Source: Aquificaceae bacterium (GTDB taxonomy: Bacteria; Aquificota; Aquificia; Aquificales; Aquificaceae). From it: a stretch of DNA of 6,456 bases. Below are positions 1-6,215 of this stretch, in pieces (positions within the stretch are counted from its first letter, which is position 1; every line of letters begins with the position of its first letter). The stretch is from assembly GCA_015487835.1 (NCBI GenBank), contig WFOY01000108.1:1-6456 (forward strand), given 5' to 3'. Under the pieces are notes generated by a model. The model was not told where the DNA came from, did no database searches, and saw nothing but the letters and a program-made list of their open reading frames with translations. A program made the translations under genes and the position numbers.

Positions 1-111
1 GAGTATAACAGCGGAGGCAACAACGGGACCAGCTAAGGGTCCCCTCCCAGCCTCGTCAACGCCCGCCACTAACAGCCCTTCCCTCCAGAACCTCTCCTCG
101 AGATCTGTCAT
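1..111 (-). CDS. rnhB: Ribonuclease HII, N-terminal part (runs off window start)
   Basis: This is the first 37 codons of a type 2 RNase H, which nicks the RNA strand of RNA:DNA hybrids and starts removal of single ribonucleotides from DNA in the cytoplasm. The reading frame from the ATG at 111-109 gives a short N-terminus ([12 protein letters not shown]), a hydrophobic strand, then [15 protein letters not shown] at residues 18-32. DEAGRG (19-24) is the hallmark active-site motif of RNase HII, with Asp19 and Glu20 as metal ligands. The rest of the enzyme lies beyond base 1. The start codon overlaps the rplS stop as ATGA (111-108), with an AGGA ribosome-binding site at 121-118, six bases before the ATG, so the gene is probably translated from the same message as rplS. 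The family call is firm; only the length is unknown. Confidence 0.93.
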   Translation of the reverse strand, partial: MTDLEERFWREGLLVAGVDEAGRGPLAGPVVASAVIL

Positions 112-581
112 TCCTCTTCCTGCTTTTGTTCCTCCCTCTGCTCCTGGGTTTCCTCCTCCGCCTTTAACTCTTCCTCCCTCCGCTTCCTTGCCTCCTCCTT
201 TCTCCTCTGCATAGCCTCGTAGTCCCATATCTTTATCTCCTTTATCTTCCTCTGGGCTTCTTTTCCTTTTAGATCCCTCAGGAAGTAGAGCTTAGCCCTC
301 CTCACCTTACCTATCTTCACGACCTCTATCTTCTCTATGTTGGGACTGTAGTAGGGGAAGGTTCTCTCTATCCCCACGCCGTAGGACTCCTTCCTCACCG
401 TGAAGGTCTTGTCTGGACCGCCTCCCCTTATCCTTATCACCACACCCTCGAAGGGCTGGACCCTCTCCCTGTCACCCTCCTTTATCCTGTAGTAGACCCT
501 GACCGTGTAGCCCACCCTGAAGTCGGGATACTCCTTCTTGGGAAGGTATCTCTTCTTTACCCTATCTAAGACGCTCTCCAT
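108..581 (-). CDS. rplS: 50S ribosomal protein L19 with charged C-terminal extension
   Basis: L19 is a large-subunit ribosomal protein at the interface with the 30S subunit. The 157-residue product carries the family core: FEGVVI (44-49), the [15 protein letters not shown] block (66-80) and [11 protein letters not shown] (92-102). The usual bacterial L19 is about 115 residues. Here the core is followed from about residue 117 by a tail of roughly 40 residues, almost all Glu, Lys, Arg and Gln, predicted to be helical or disordered. The ATG at 581-579 is chosen because a GAGGAGG ribosome-binding site (595-589) sits seven bases upstream and homology begins just after it. The gene is first in a two-gene unit with rnhB (4-bp overlap) and reads away from the tRNA-Gly gene. 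The usual rpsP-rimM-trmD neighbours are not seen on its 5' side. Confidence 0.97.
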   Translation of the reverse strand: MESVLDRVKKRYLPKKEYPDFRVGYTVRVYYRIKEGDRERVQPFEGVVIRIRGGGPDKTFTVRKESYGVGIERTFPYYSPNIEKIEVVKIGKVRRAKLYFLRDLKGKEAQRKIKEIKIWDYEAMQRRKEEARKRREEELKAEEETQEQREEQKQEEE

Positions 582-588
582 CTCTGAT

Positions 589-595
589 CCTCCTC
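589..595 (-). promoter_or_regulatory. Ribosome-binding site of rplS
   Basis: GAGGAGG on the minus strand lies seven bases upstream of the rplS ATG. It is a near-perfect anti-16S match and fixes the start codon. Confidence 0.8.
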
Positions 596-605
596 AGGGT
601 GTAAA

Positions 606-615
606 ATTATATAAT
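606..615. promoter_or_regulatory. Palindromic -10 element shared by divergent rplS and tRNA-Gly
   Basis: The ten bases ATTATATAAT are their own reverse complement, so they hold a consensus TATAAT on the + strand (610-615) and another on the minus strand (611-606). The + copy ends eight bases before the tRNA 5' end at 624, predicting a start near 622. The minus copy predicts a start near 599-600 and a leader of about 18 bases that contains the rplS ribosome-binding site. No convincing TTGACA box is seen at 16-18 bp spacing on either strand. The AT-richness contrasts sharply with the flanking genes. The -10 assignments are inferred from spacing, not proven. Confidence 0.6.
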
Positions 616-623
616 AAAAGTTA

Positions 624-698
624 GCGGGCGTAGTTCAGAGGTAGAACGCCTGCTTCCCAAGCAGGAGGTCGCGGGTTCGAGTCCCGTCGCCCGCTCCA
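624..698 (+). tRNA. tRNA-Gly, anticodon CCC, CCA encoded
   Basis: A complete cloverleaf can be folded by hand. The acceptor stem is GCGGGCG (624-630) with CGCCCGC (688-694). The D stem is GTTC/GAAC (633-636, 644-647). The anticodon stem is CCTGC/GCAGG (649-653, 661-665) around the 7-base loop TTCCCAA, placing anticodon CCC at 656-658. The variable loop has five bases (666-670). The T stem is GCGGG/CCCGT (671-675, 683-687) with loop TTCGAGT and one G-U pair. The discriminator is T695, as expected for bacterial tRNA-Gly, followed by encoded CCA (696-698). It reads GGG glycine codons. No intrinsic terminator follows, and the next gene's ribosome-binding site begins six bases downstream. Confidence 0.97.
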
Positions 699-703
699 AA
701 AAA

Positions 704-710
704 GGGAGGG
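704..710 (+). promoter_or_regulatory. Ribosome-binding site of the cyclopropane synthase gene
   Basis: GGGAGGG lies six bases before the ATG at 717. It occupies most of the 18-base gap after the tRNA CCA end, leaving no room for a separate promoter there. Confidence 0.75.
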
Positions 711-716
711 ACCGCC

Positions 717-1928
717 ATGATAAGCGAGAAGCTGATCCCTAAGGTAATGGAGGAGATAAACTCCCTGTCTGACGAAAGAATTGGTATAAGACTCCCAGAC
801 GGGAGGGAGATACCGGAAGGTCCAGTTGACCACAGGGTTGTTTTCAGGACCTGGGAGGCTCTCAAAAACACCCTCAAAGACCCCGAGATGGGCTTCGGTG
901 AGGGGTACATGAGAGGCGAGATAGAGGTCGAAGGTGATCTCGAGAAGGTTCTGATAGCTGGGACGAGATACCTGAACGAAAGGGAAGGCAGGGGAAACTT
1001 CTCCATGTTTCTTTTCAAGGCTCTTAACTTACTCGGCAGGGTGAACGTCTTCAAAGAAAAGAAAAACGTCCAGCACCACTACGACCTCGGCGACGACTTC
1101 TACAGGATCTGGCTAGACTCCTCTATGACATATTCTTGCGCCTTCTTCTCCTCTCCAGATATGGACATAGAAGAAGCCCAAAGGGAAAAGAGGAGGATAA
1201 TATACGAGAAGCTCCAGCTCTCGGAGGAGGACACCCTCCTCGACATAGGTTGCGGGTGGGGTTCCATAATACTCGAGAGCGCGGAGGTTTACGGTCTCAA
1301 AAGCGTCGGGATAACGCTCTCCGAGAACCAGTATAGGTTCGTAAAAGAGGAGATAAGGAGGAGAGGCTTAGAGGGCAGGGTGGAGGTTTACCTCATGCAC
1401 TACGTGGACCTTCCAAAGCTGGGGAAGAAGTTCACGAAGGTGGTCTCGGTCGGCATGTTCGAGCATGTCGGGAAGGAAAACATGAGGACCTTCTTCAAAA
1501 CTGTGGACAGCGTTCTCGAGGAGGGCGGACTGTTCTTGCTCCACACTATAGGGAAGGTCCACCCCCAGAAGCCGAGCAGGTGGATAAGGAAGTACATATT
1601 CCCCGGAGGTTACCTCCCGAGCATACCCGAGATAATAACCTCCTTCGAGGGGCTTGACTTCTGCCTCATAGACATAGACGACTGGAGGCTACACTACTAC
1701 AGGACCCTAAAAGCTTGGAGGAAAAGATTTTGGGACAACGTAAAGACCATAAGGAGCATGTTCGGTGAGGAGTTCGTGAGGATGTGGGACCTCTACTTGG
1801 TCTCCTCCGCTGTTTCCTTCTACACGGGTAGCAACCATCTCTTCCAGTTCCTGATGTCCAAGGGTGTGAGGAATGACTACCCCGTTATGAGGAGGGAGTT
1901 CTTAAGGGGCTTTGTCCTGACCAACTAA
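717..1928 (+). CDS. cfa: Cyclopropane-fatty-acyl-phospholipid synthase family methyltransferase
   Basis: This 403-residue SAM-dependent enzyme is predicted to add a methylene bridge across the cis double bond of unsaturated acyl chains in membrane phospholipids, acting at the inner leaflet. The N-terminal part (about 20-110) matches the CFA lipid-binding region, including GFGEGYMRGE (59-68). Then come HYDLGDDF (121-128), TYSCAFF with Cys141, the SAM-binding DIGCGWG (176-182), MFEHVG with Glu249, LHTIG with His276 and Ile278, and Tyr327 before RTLKAW. These align with the bicarbonate-site residues known from the E. coli enzyme (Cys139, Glu239, His266, Ile268, Tyr317), so it looks catalytically intact. 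The length fits the family. The start is supported by GGGAGGG at 704-710. It follows tRNA-Gly by 18 bp and is probably transcribed with it. Its 3' end overlaps the convergent ABC ATPase gene by 27 bp. A related SAM-dependent lipid modification cannot be excluded. Confidence 0.92.
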   Translation: MISEKLIPKVMEEINSLSDERIGIRLPDGREIPEGPVDHRVVFRTWEALKNTLKDPEMGFGEGYMRGEIEVEGDLEKVLIAGTRYLNEREGRGNFSMFLFKALNLLGRVNVFKEKKNVQHHYDLGDDFYRIWLDSSMTYSCAFFSSPDMDIEEAQREKRRIIYEKLQLSEEDTLLDIGCGWGSIILESAEVYGLKSVGITLSENQYRFVKEEIRRRGLEGRVEVYLMHYVDLPKLGKKFTKVVSVGMFEHVGKENMRTFFKTVDSVLEEGGLFLLHTIGKVHPQKPSRWIRKYIFPGGYLPSIPEIITSFEGLDFCLIDIDDWRLHYYRTLKAWRKRFWDNVKTIRSMFGEEFVRMWDLYLVSSAVSFYTGSNHLFQFLMSKGVRNDYPVMRREFLRGFVLTN

Positions 1929-2669
1929 GAGTTCTCTCACCTCGCTGACGAACTCTTTAACGAAAGGATCCTTTGACCTCAGGATCTCCTCGGGCGTTCC
2001 CATGTCCACAACCTCTCCCTTCCTCAGGACCATTATCCTGTCGGATATGGAGAAGGCGCTCATCATATCGTGGGTGACGACTATCGCTGTAGTTTTTGTC
2101 TTCTCCCTCAGGCTCACTATCAGCCTGTCTATAACCCTGCTCGTTATTGGGTCGAGCCCCGAGGTCGGCTCGTCGTAGATGATGAGCTTCGGATCCGTGG
2201 CTATCGCCCTCGCTATGGACACCCTCTTCCTCATACCTCCGGAAAGTTCGGAGGGCATGAGGTCGAGGACCTCTTCCTCGAGGTTTACGAGCTTGAGTTT
2301 ATCCAACGCCAGCCTCCTTATCTCCTCCTTGCTCATCTTTGTGTGTTCCAGAAAGTAAAAGCCCACGTTCTCCCAGACCCTCAGGCTGTCGAACAGGGCA
2401 CCCTCCTGAAAGACGTAGCCTATGTTTTTTCTGAGTTCGTCAAGATCTATGGGTGAGAGCTTAGCTATGTCCTTCCCGAAGACGAAAACCTCCCCCCTCG
2501 TCGGCTTCCAGAGACCCACTATGTGCTTGGTTATCGAGGTCTTCCCGCTCCCACTCCCACCTATTATGGAGAATATCTCGCCCTCGTAAACCTCGAAGGA
2601 TATATCTTTCAGTATCCACCTTCCCTCTATCTCCTTCCAGAGGTTTTGAACCTTTACGATCTCCCTCAC
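1902..2669 (-). CDS. mlaF: MlaF/Ttg2A-type ABC transporter ATP-binding protein
   Basis: This is the 255-residue ATPase subunit of a probable phospholipid (MCE-family) ABC transporter at the inner membrane. All nucleotide-binding motifs are present: Walker A GGSGSGKT (37-44), Q-loop Gln88 in VFQEGALF, signature LSGGM (142-146), Walker B LIIYDE (162-167), D-loop SGLD (170-173) and switch His200 in VVTHD. The FQxGALF, LSGGMRKR and SGLDPIT wording is typical of MlaF/Ttg2A ATPases rather than nutrient-uptake ATPases. The start is GTG (2669-2667), with GGAGG at 2680-2676 six bases upstream. The start overlaps the stop of the preceding hydrolase gene as GTGA, implying coupled translation. No MlaE-like permease, MCE substrate-binding protein or MlaB gene is in the window, so its partner must be encoded elsewhere. 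The symbol is by family resemblance; substrate is inferred. Confidence 0.85.
   Translation of the reverse strand: MREIVKVQNLWKEIEGRWILKDISFEVYEGEIFSIIGGSGSGKTSITKHIVGLWKPTRGEVFVFGKDIAKLSPIDLDELRKNIGYVFQEGALFDSLRVWENVGFYFLEHTKMSKEEIRRLALDKLKLVNLEEEVLDLMPSELSGGMRKRVSIARAIATDPKLIIYDEPTSGLDPITSRVIDRLIVSLREKTKTTAIVVTHDMMSAFSISDRIMVLRKGEVVDMGTPEEILRSKDPFVKEFVSEVRELLVGQDKAP
1927..1957 (+). terminator. Possible weak terminator hairpin after cfa
   Basis: AAGAGTTC (1927-1934) and GAACTCTT (1950-1957) form a perfect 8-bp inverted repeat with a 15-base loop. It starts on the last two bases of the cfa stop codon and ends in a short T run on the + strand. It lies within the 3' coding end of the convergent ABC ATPase gene. 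The stem is AT-rich and the loop large, so as an intrinsic terminator it is weak, particularly at high temperature. It may be chance. Confidence 0.25.
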
Positions 2670-3304
2670 AGAAGGCCTCCGTGAAGATATGGGTTGAATT
2701 TCCTCTCGTGGCCTATTGTGGTCTCCTCGTAATGTCCGCAGACGACCAGCGTGTCGTCCGGGAGTTCAGTAAACACCCTGCTCAGCGATGCCTTCAGCTT
2801 CTCTACATCACCTCCTGGGAGGTCCCATCTTCCCACACTCCCTTTAAAGAGTAGGTCCCCGGCTATGAGAACCCTCTCCTCCTCCAGGTAAAGGCAGCAG
2901 AGCCCAGGCGTGTGCCCAGGTGTGTGGAGGACTCTCAGGGTTAAGCTGCCCACCTTTATCTCCATACCGTCCTCGAGAGGAACGTCCGGTTCAGGACAGG
3001 GTTCGGCCTTTATGTAGGTTGCAAAGCCTGGCCATATCTCGTCCCTGATCAGGAAAACGTCCTCGGGATGCAGGTAGAAGGGAACGCCGAAGAACTCCTT
3101 TACCCTTCTCACCTGACCCACGTGGTCTATGTGGCCGTGGGTGTTCACAACGGCCTTCACCTTAAACTCCTTCGCAGCCTCTATTATCCTGTCTCCGTCA
3201 GCTCCTGGGTCAACTATGATCGCCTCTCCCGTCTCTGGGTCAGCGACTATGGAGCAGTTTACCTCGAGAGGTCCTACTGGAATAACCTTCAGGAGCATTT
3301 TCAT
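2666..3304 (-). CDS. Glyoxalase II-like (YcbL-type) metallo-beta-lactamase-fold hydrolase
   Basis: This 212-residue cytoplasmic metal-dependent hydrolase has the complete two-metal site of the glyoxalase II class: THGHIDH (55-61, ligands His56, His58, Asp60, His61), His131 in TPGHTPG, Asp150 in AGDLLF and His191 in CGHYEET. GSVGRWDLPGG (155-165) and the closing HERKFNPYL block match the short YcbL-like family. That family lacks the C-terminal helical glutathione-binding domain of classical hydroxyacylglutathione hydrolases, so the thioester substrate is not predictable. The first ATG (3304-3302) is taken; a second is two codons in (3298-3296), and neither has a clear Shine-Dalgarno. A TATATT at 3317-3312 lies seven bases before the first ATG, suggesting a leaderless or nearly leaderless message. 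The gene is first in a pair with the ABC ATPase (4-bp overlap) and is divergent from the EAL-like gene. Confidence 0.9.
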   Translation of the reverse strand: MKMLLKVIPVGPLEVNCSIVADPETGEAIIVDPGADGDRIIEAAKEFKVKAVVNTHGHIDHVGQVRRVKEFFGVPFYLHPEDVFLIRDEIWPGFATYIKAEPCPEPDVPLEDGMEIKVGSLTLRVLHTPGHTPGLCCLYLEEERVLIAGDLLFKGSVGRWDLPGGDVEKLKASLSRVFTELPDDTLVVCGHYEETTIGHERKFNPYLHGGLL

Positions 3305-3337
3305 AAGGTTAAATATACCTTTTCCTGCATAATTTTA
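3305..3337. promoter_or_regulatory. Compact divergent promoter region without Shine-Dalgarno sites
   Basis: This 33-bp AT-rich spacer separates the hydrolase gene (minus) from the EAL-like gene (plus). The minus strand reads TATATT at 3317-3312, seven bases before the hydrolase ATG. The plus strand reads CATAAT at 3328-3333, seven bases before GTG 3341 and four before GTG 3338. No good -35 box and no Shine-Dalgarno match is visible on either side. Two -10-like elements this close to the starts suggest leaderless transcripts, which is inference. Confidence 0.4.
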
Positions 3338-3964
3338 GTGGTGGAAGTTAGGAAGGAAGGTATCTACCTGGAGCTGGGCCGGGGTGAGAGAAGAAGGGTA
3401 GGTTACGAGTACCATCCCGATCTGGGCATCCACAACTACATGCTAGAGAGGGGTGTGGACGAGCAGACGGACCTGGTTCTATTTAAGTTTCTCTGTGCGA
3501 GTGCGATCGTGGAGGGGGACCTGGAAAGGGGTCTCGTCTTCGTGAACATAAAGCCCACAACAATAACCAGGTACACGACCGACGTGGTTCAGTTCTTAAG
3601 GGAGAACCTGGTCCTCGAGATCCAGAGGGACCTGGTCAGCAGGGATATACTGGAGAGGATAAGGGAGTTCGCCGAGAGGAGTGACCTCCTCCTCTCCGTG
3701 GATGACTACGGAAGGGAGGGGTCCAAGCGAGAACGTATAGAGATACTACAACCGGCTTACGTGAAGATAGATCTCTCCGCCTCCGAGGACAGGTTCGACT
3801 TCGTCCTCTGGGCCTTCGAGGAGATAAAGCAGGCCTCGCCCAGGTCCCAGGTTGTCCTTAAGAACGTGGAGACGGAGGACGACTTAGAGAAGATGGTATC
3901 CTTCGGAATAAACCTGTGGCAGGGGAAGTTGGAGAGGAAGCTGACCCTCACTCAGGGGCTGTGA
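3338..3964 (+). CDS. Stand-alone degenerate EAL-domain protein, probably not a phosphodiesterase
   Basis: This 208-residue protein reads as a single compact EAL fold with no sensor, GGDEF or membrane part. Landmarks in EAL order are Glu24 in VGYEYH (where GYEALLR is expected), Asn70 in VFVNIKP, Glu94 in LEIQRD, Asp122-Asp123 in VDDYG, Lys143 in VKIDLS, VET (177-179) and Gln195 in WQGK. Spacing from Asp123 to Lys143 and from residue 175 to Gln195 is 20 each, as in the RocR numbering I recall. The Glu of the usual AEGVET is Lys175 here, and the Glu that anchors loop 6 (ELTE) is Arg97. The DFGTGYSSL loop is changed, and the segment after the EAL position is shortened. I infer an inactive c-di-GMP-binding or protein-binding domain. 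The start is uncertain: GTG at 3338 or 3341, with no Shine-Dalgarno. The gene is real because the frame is open, homologous and purine-rich. It converges on mutS2 with a 17-bp overlap. Confidence 0.75.
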   Translation: MVEVRKEGIYLELGRGERRRVGYEYHPDLGIHNYMLERGVDEQTDLVLFKFLCASAIVEGDLERGLVFVNIKPTTITRYTTDVVQFLRENLVLEIQRDLVSRDILERIREFAERSDLLLSVDDYGREGSKRERIEILQPAYVKIDLSASEDRFDFVLWAFEEIKQASPRSQVVLKNVETEDDLEKMVSFGINLWQGKLERKLTLTQGL

Positions 3965-6215
3965 AGAAGACCACTGTTACTCCCGAACCTCCCTCCTTGG
4001 GATAGGCGTCCCTGAAGAACTTTACCTTGTCGTGCTTGGAGAGGAACTCCCTGACGGCCTTCTTAAGAACCCCTTTCCCGACACCGTGGATCACGTTCAC
4101 GCTCCTGAGTCCGGCAGAACTGGCCTCCTCTATGAACTTCTCCAGCTCGATAAGGGCGGTCTCAGGGTCCATACCCACCAGGTTTATCTCACCCTTGACT
4201 GGTGTGATCCTGGCTACCTCGCCCGGGACCTCACGCTTTATAGACTTTGTCTTGGAGAGTATGTCCAGGCTGACCCATATCTTAACACTACCGGAAACGA
4301 CCCTGGCCTTGTCTCCCTTTATCTCCACCACCTTACCCTTCCTCCCCATGAACTCGACCGTATCCCCTACCTTCACGTCCTCCGCAGATCCCCTGAAGAG
4401 TCTGAGCTGTTCCTCCCGATCTCTTACGAACTCCTCCACCTCCTTGGGACTCCTTGCGGTCCTTAAGATCCTCCTTCCCTCCTCCTCGAGCTTCCTCAGG
4501 AACTCCTTAGCCTCCCTGTAGGCCTCCTTCCACCCCTTCCTCTTGAACTCCATGTACTCCTCGTAGAGTCTCTCGTACTTTTCCTTCTCCTTCCTCAGCG
4601 TGTCCCTCAGCCTCTCCACCTCCTCCAGCTTCTCCTGGTACATCCTCGCGTAGTCGGCCAGCTTCTCCGCGGCGACCGTGTACATCTCCCCCTGTTCCCC
4701 CATCCTCTCGGTGGCTGTCCTTACTATCTCCTCGGGGATACCGCACCTCCTCGCAACGGTGAGGGCCATGCTCTCACCCACAGAACCGTAGGCTATCTTG
4801 TAGAGGGGTTTCAAAGACTCCCTGTCGAAGAGGACGGAGGCAGGCGTGTAGTAGTCAGAGCTGAGCGCGTAGACCTTTATAGGTGTGTGGTGGGTGTTGG
4901 CGAAGACCCAGGCACTCTTGCCTTTTAGGAACTCAAGGACACCTATACCGAGGGCCGAACCCTCCATAGGGTCTGTACCCGCCCCCAGCTCGTCCAGAAG
5001 AACCAGTGTGTCTTCATCCACCTCCCCCAGGAACTCGGCCATGTTGGTCATGTGGGAGGAGAAGGTGGATAGGTTCTGGTCTATGCTCTGCTCGTCCCCT
5101 ATGTCCACGAAGACCTTCTTGAAGATCCTTACCACACTGCCTTCCTCTAAGGGTACGGGTATCCCCATCTGGACCATCAGGGTCACAAGGCCAAGCGTCT
5201 TCAGGGCTACCGTTTTGCCTCCCGTGTTCGGGCCTGTCAGGATAACCCCCTTTCTATCCTTGATCACTATGTCCACGGGAACGGTGTCCGGGTCGTTCAG
5301 GACGAGGAGTGGATGTCTCACACCTCTCAGTTCTACATGTTCCCCTATTTCGGGGAACCTTCCCTGGTAAAGGTTGGAGAGATCTCTCTTGGCGTTCAGG
5401 AGGTCCACCTCCACCAGGGCTGTGAAGGACTCTAAGATCCTGTCTGCGAAGTCTCCGATGTAAGCCGTTATGCGTCTTAGAACCTTCCTGACCTCCTCCT
5501 CTTCCTCCGTTTTCAGGTCGACAAGCTTGTTGTTCAGCTGGATCACGAAGTGAGGCTCCACGTAGGTGGTGTATCCCGAAGAGGAGGTCCCGTGGACTAT
5601 ACCGAACACCTTCCTAACCTGGGAGGTCTTCACAGGTACCACGTACCTGTTGTTCCTAAGCGTTATTATCCTATCGGTGAACACCCTGTCCGCATCGGAA
5701 CGCTTTAAGAGGTTCTCAAGCCTCTCCATTATCTCCTTCTCAACGCTCCTTATGGCCTTCCTTACCCTTAGAAGGTCCTCGCTGGCCTCGTCCTTTACGA
5801 AACCCCTCCTGTCCACCGACCCCTCTATGAGGTTCTCGAGAGAGCTGAAAACGTGGAGCCTCTTAGATAATTTTCTGAGAGGTGGCCTCGCTTCGGAGGC
5901 CTTCCCGAGGGACCTCCTCACCTCCCTTATCAGCTTTAGGACCTTGAGGAGGCTGAGGATCTCATCCACGCTAAGCACGGCGTTCTCTATTTTCGCCCTC
6001 TCGAGAACATCCCTCACATCATCGAACTCGTAGAGGGTAAGGCCCTGGACCTCCCTGAAGGCCTCGAAGACTTCTATCTCCTCTTTTACCTTATCTGGGT
6101 ACGTGTGGGGTTCGAGGCTGTCTATGAGGTCCCTCGTTGCTGGTGAGTGGGAGAGGTCCTTCAGTCTCTCCTTTATCCTGTCCAGGTCGAGTCTATCCAG
6201 GTCCTTCCTTCTCAT
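3948..6215 (-). CDS. mutS2: Endonuclease MutS2 (MutS ATPase plus C-terminal Smr domain)
   Basis: This 755-residue protein is close to the usual length of MutS2, which lacks the mismatch-recognition domain of MutS1. It is linked in other bacteria to suppression of recombination and to handling of collided ribosomes. The order is an N-terminal lever/clamp region (1-300), a MutS-type ATPase with Walker A GPNTGGKT (328-335), STFSSHM (383-389), Walker B LVLLDE (404-409) plus GAGTDP, and THH (441-443). A long charged coiled coil (about 515-605) follows, then a small beta segment, [14 protein letters not shown] (616-629), and the Smr domain (about 676-755) with HGVGKGVL (710-717) and [10 protein letters not shown] (741-750). 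The usual DLRG at the Smr start is NLVG (678-681), so an acidic residue is missing. The ATG (6215-6213) overlaps the dapB stop as ATGA and has no strong ribosome-binding site, suggesting coupled translation. Confidence 0.95.
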   Translation of the reverse strand: MRRKDLDRLDLDRIKERLKDLSHSPATRDLIDSLEPHTYPDKVKEEIEVFEAFREVQGLTLYEFDDVRDVLERAKIENAVLSVDEILSLLKVLKLIREVRRSLGKASEARPPLRKLSKRLHVFSSLENLIEGSVDRRGFVKDEASEDLLRVRKAIRSVEKEIMERLENLLKRSDADRVFTDRIITLRNNRYVVPVKTSQVRKVFGIVHGTSSSGYTTYVEPHFVIQLNNKLVDLKTEEEEEVRKVLRRITAYIGDFADRILESFTALVEVDLLNAKRDLSNLYQGRFPEIGEHVELRGVRHPLLVLNDPDTVPVDIVIKDRKGVILTGPNTGGKTVALKTLGLVTLMVQMGIPVPLEEGSVVRIFKKVFVDIGDEQSIDQNLSTFSSHMTNMAEFLGEVDEDTLVLLDELGAGTDPMEGSALGIGVLEFLKGKSAWVFANTHHTPIKVYALSSDYYTPASVLFDRESLKPLYKIAYGSVGESMALTVARRCGIPEEIVRTATERMGEQGEMYTVAAEKLADYARMYQEKLEEVERLRDTLRKEKEKYERLYEEYMEFKRKGWKEAYREAKEFLRKLEEEGRRILRTARSPKEVEEFVRDREEQLRLFRGSAEDVKVGDTVEFMGRKGKVVEIKGDKARVVSGSVKIWVSLDILSKTKSIKREVPGEVARITPVKGEINLVGMDPETALIELEKFIEEASSAGLRSVNVIHGVGKGVLKKAVREFLSKHDKVKFFRDAYPKEGGSGVTVVFFTAPE

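Noticed and set aside
110..240. Dense CCTCC/CTTCC pyrimidine tract resembling a simple repeat
   Set aside because: It is the complement of Glu, Lys and Arg codons of the L19 tail and is explained by coding content. No regular repeat unit is present.
621..1054. Minus-strand open frames across tRNA-Gly and the start of cfa
   Set aside because: The translations contain the RDSNPRP and GTRTRD peptides that arise when a tRNA gene is read antisense, a well-known annotation artefact. They also oppose a clearly real gene.
2070..2456. + strand open frame of 128 codons
   Set aside because: It is antisense to the ABC ATPase Walker B and signature region, which is unmistakably coding on the minus strand.
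3068..3337. Upstream extension of the EAL-like reading frame to an ATG at 3068
   Set aside because: This part lies antisense to the N-terminal half of the hydrolase gene, including its metal-binding motif, and resembles no protein family. Family resemblance begins only after about 3341.
4507..4746. Minus-strand 79-codon open frame rich in Gly, Glu and Arg
   Set aside because: It is a frame-shifted reading of the mutS2 coiled coil. The true frame is intact across it.
4027..6033. Several + strand open frames of 140-165 codons
   Set aside because: All are antisense to mutS2. They are Ser-, Leu- and Thr-rich shadows of a purine-loaded coding strand and have no family motifs.
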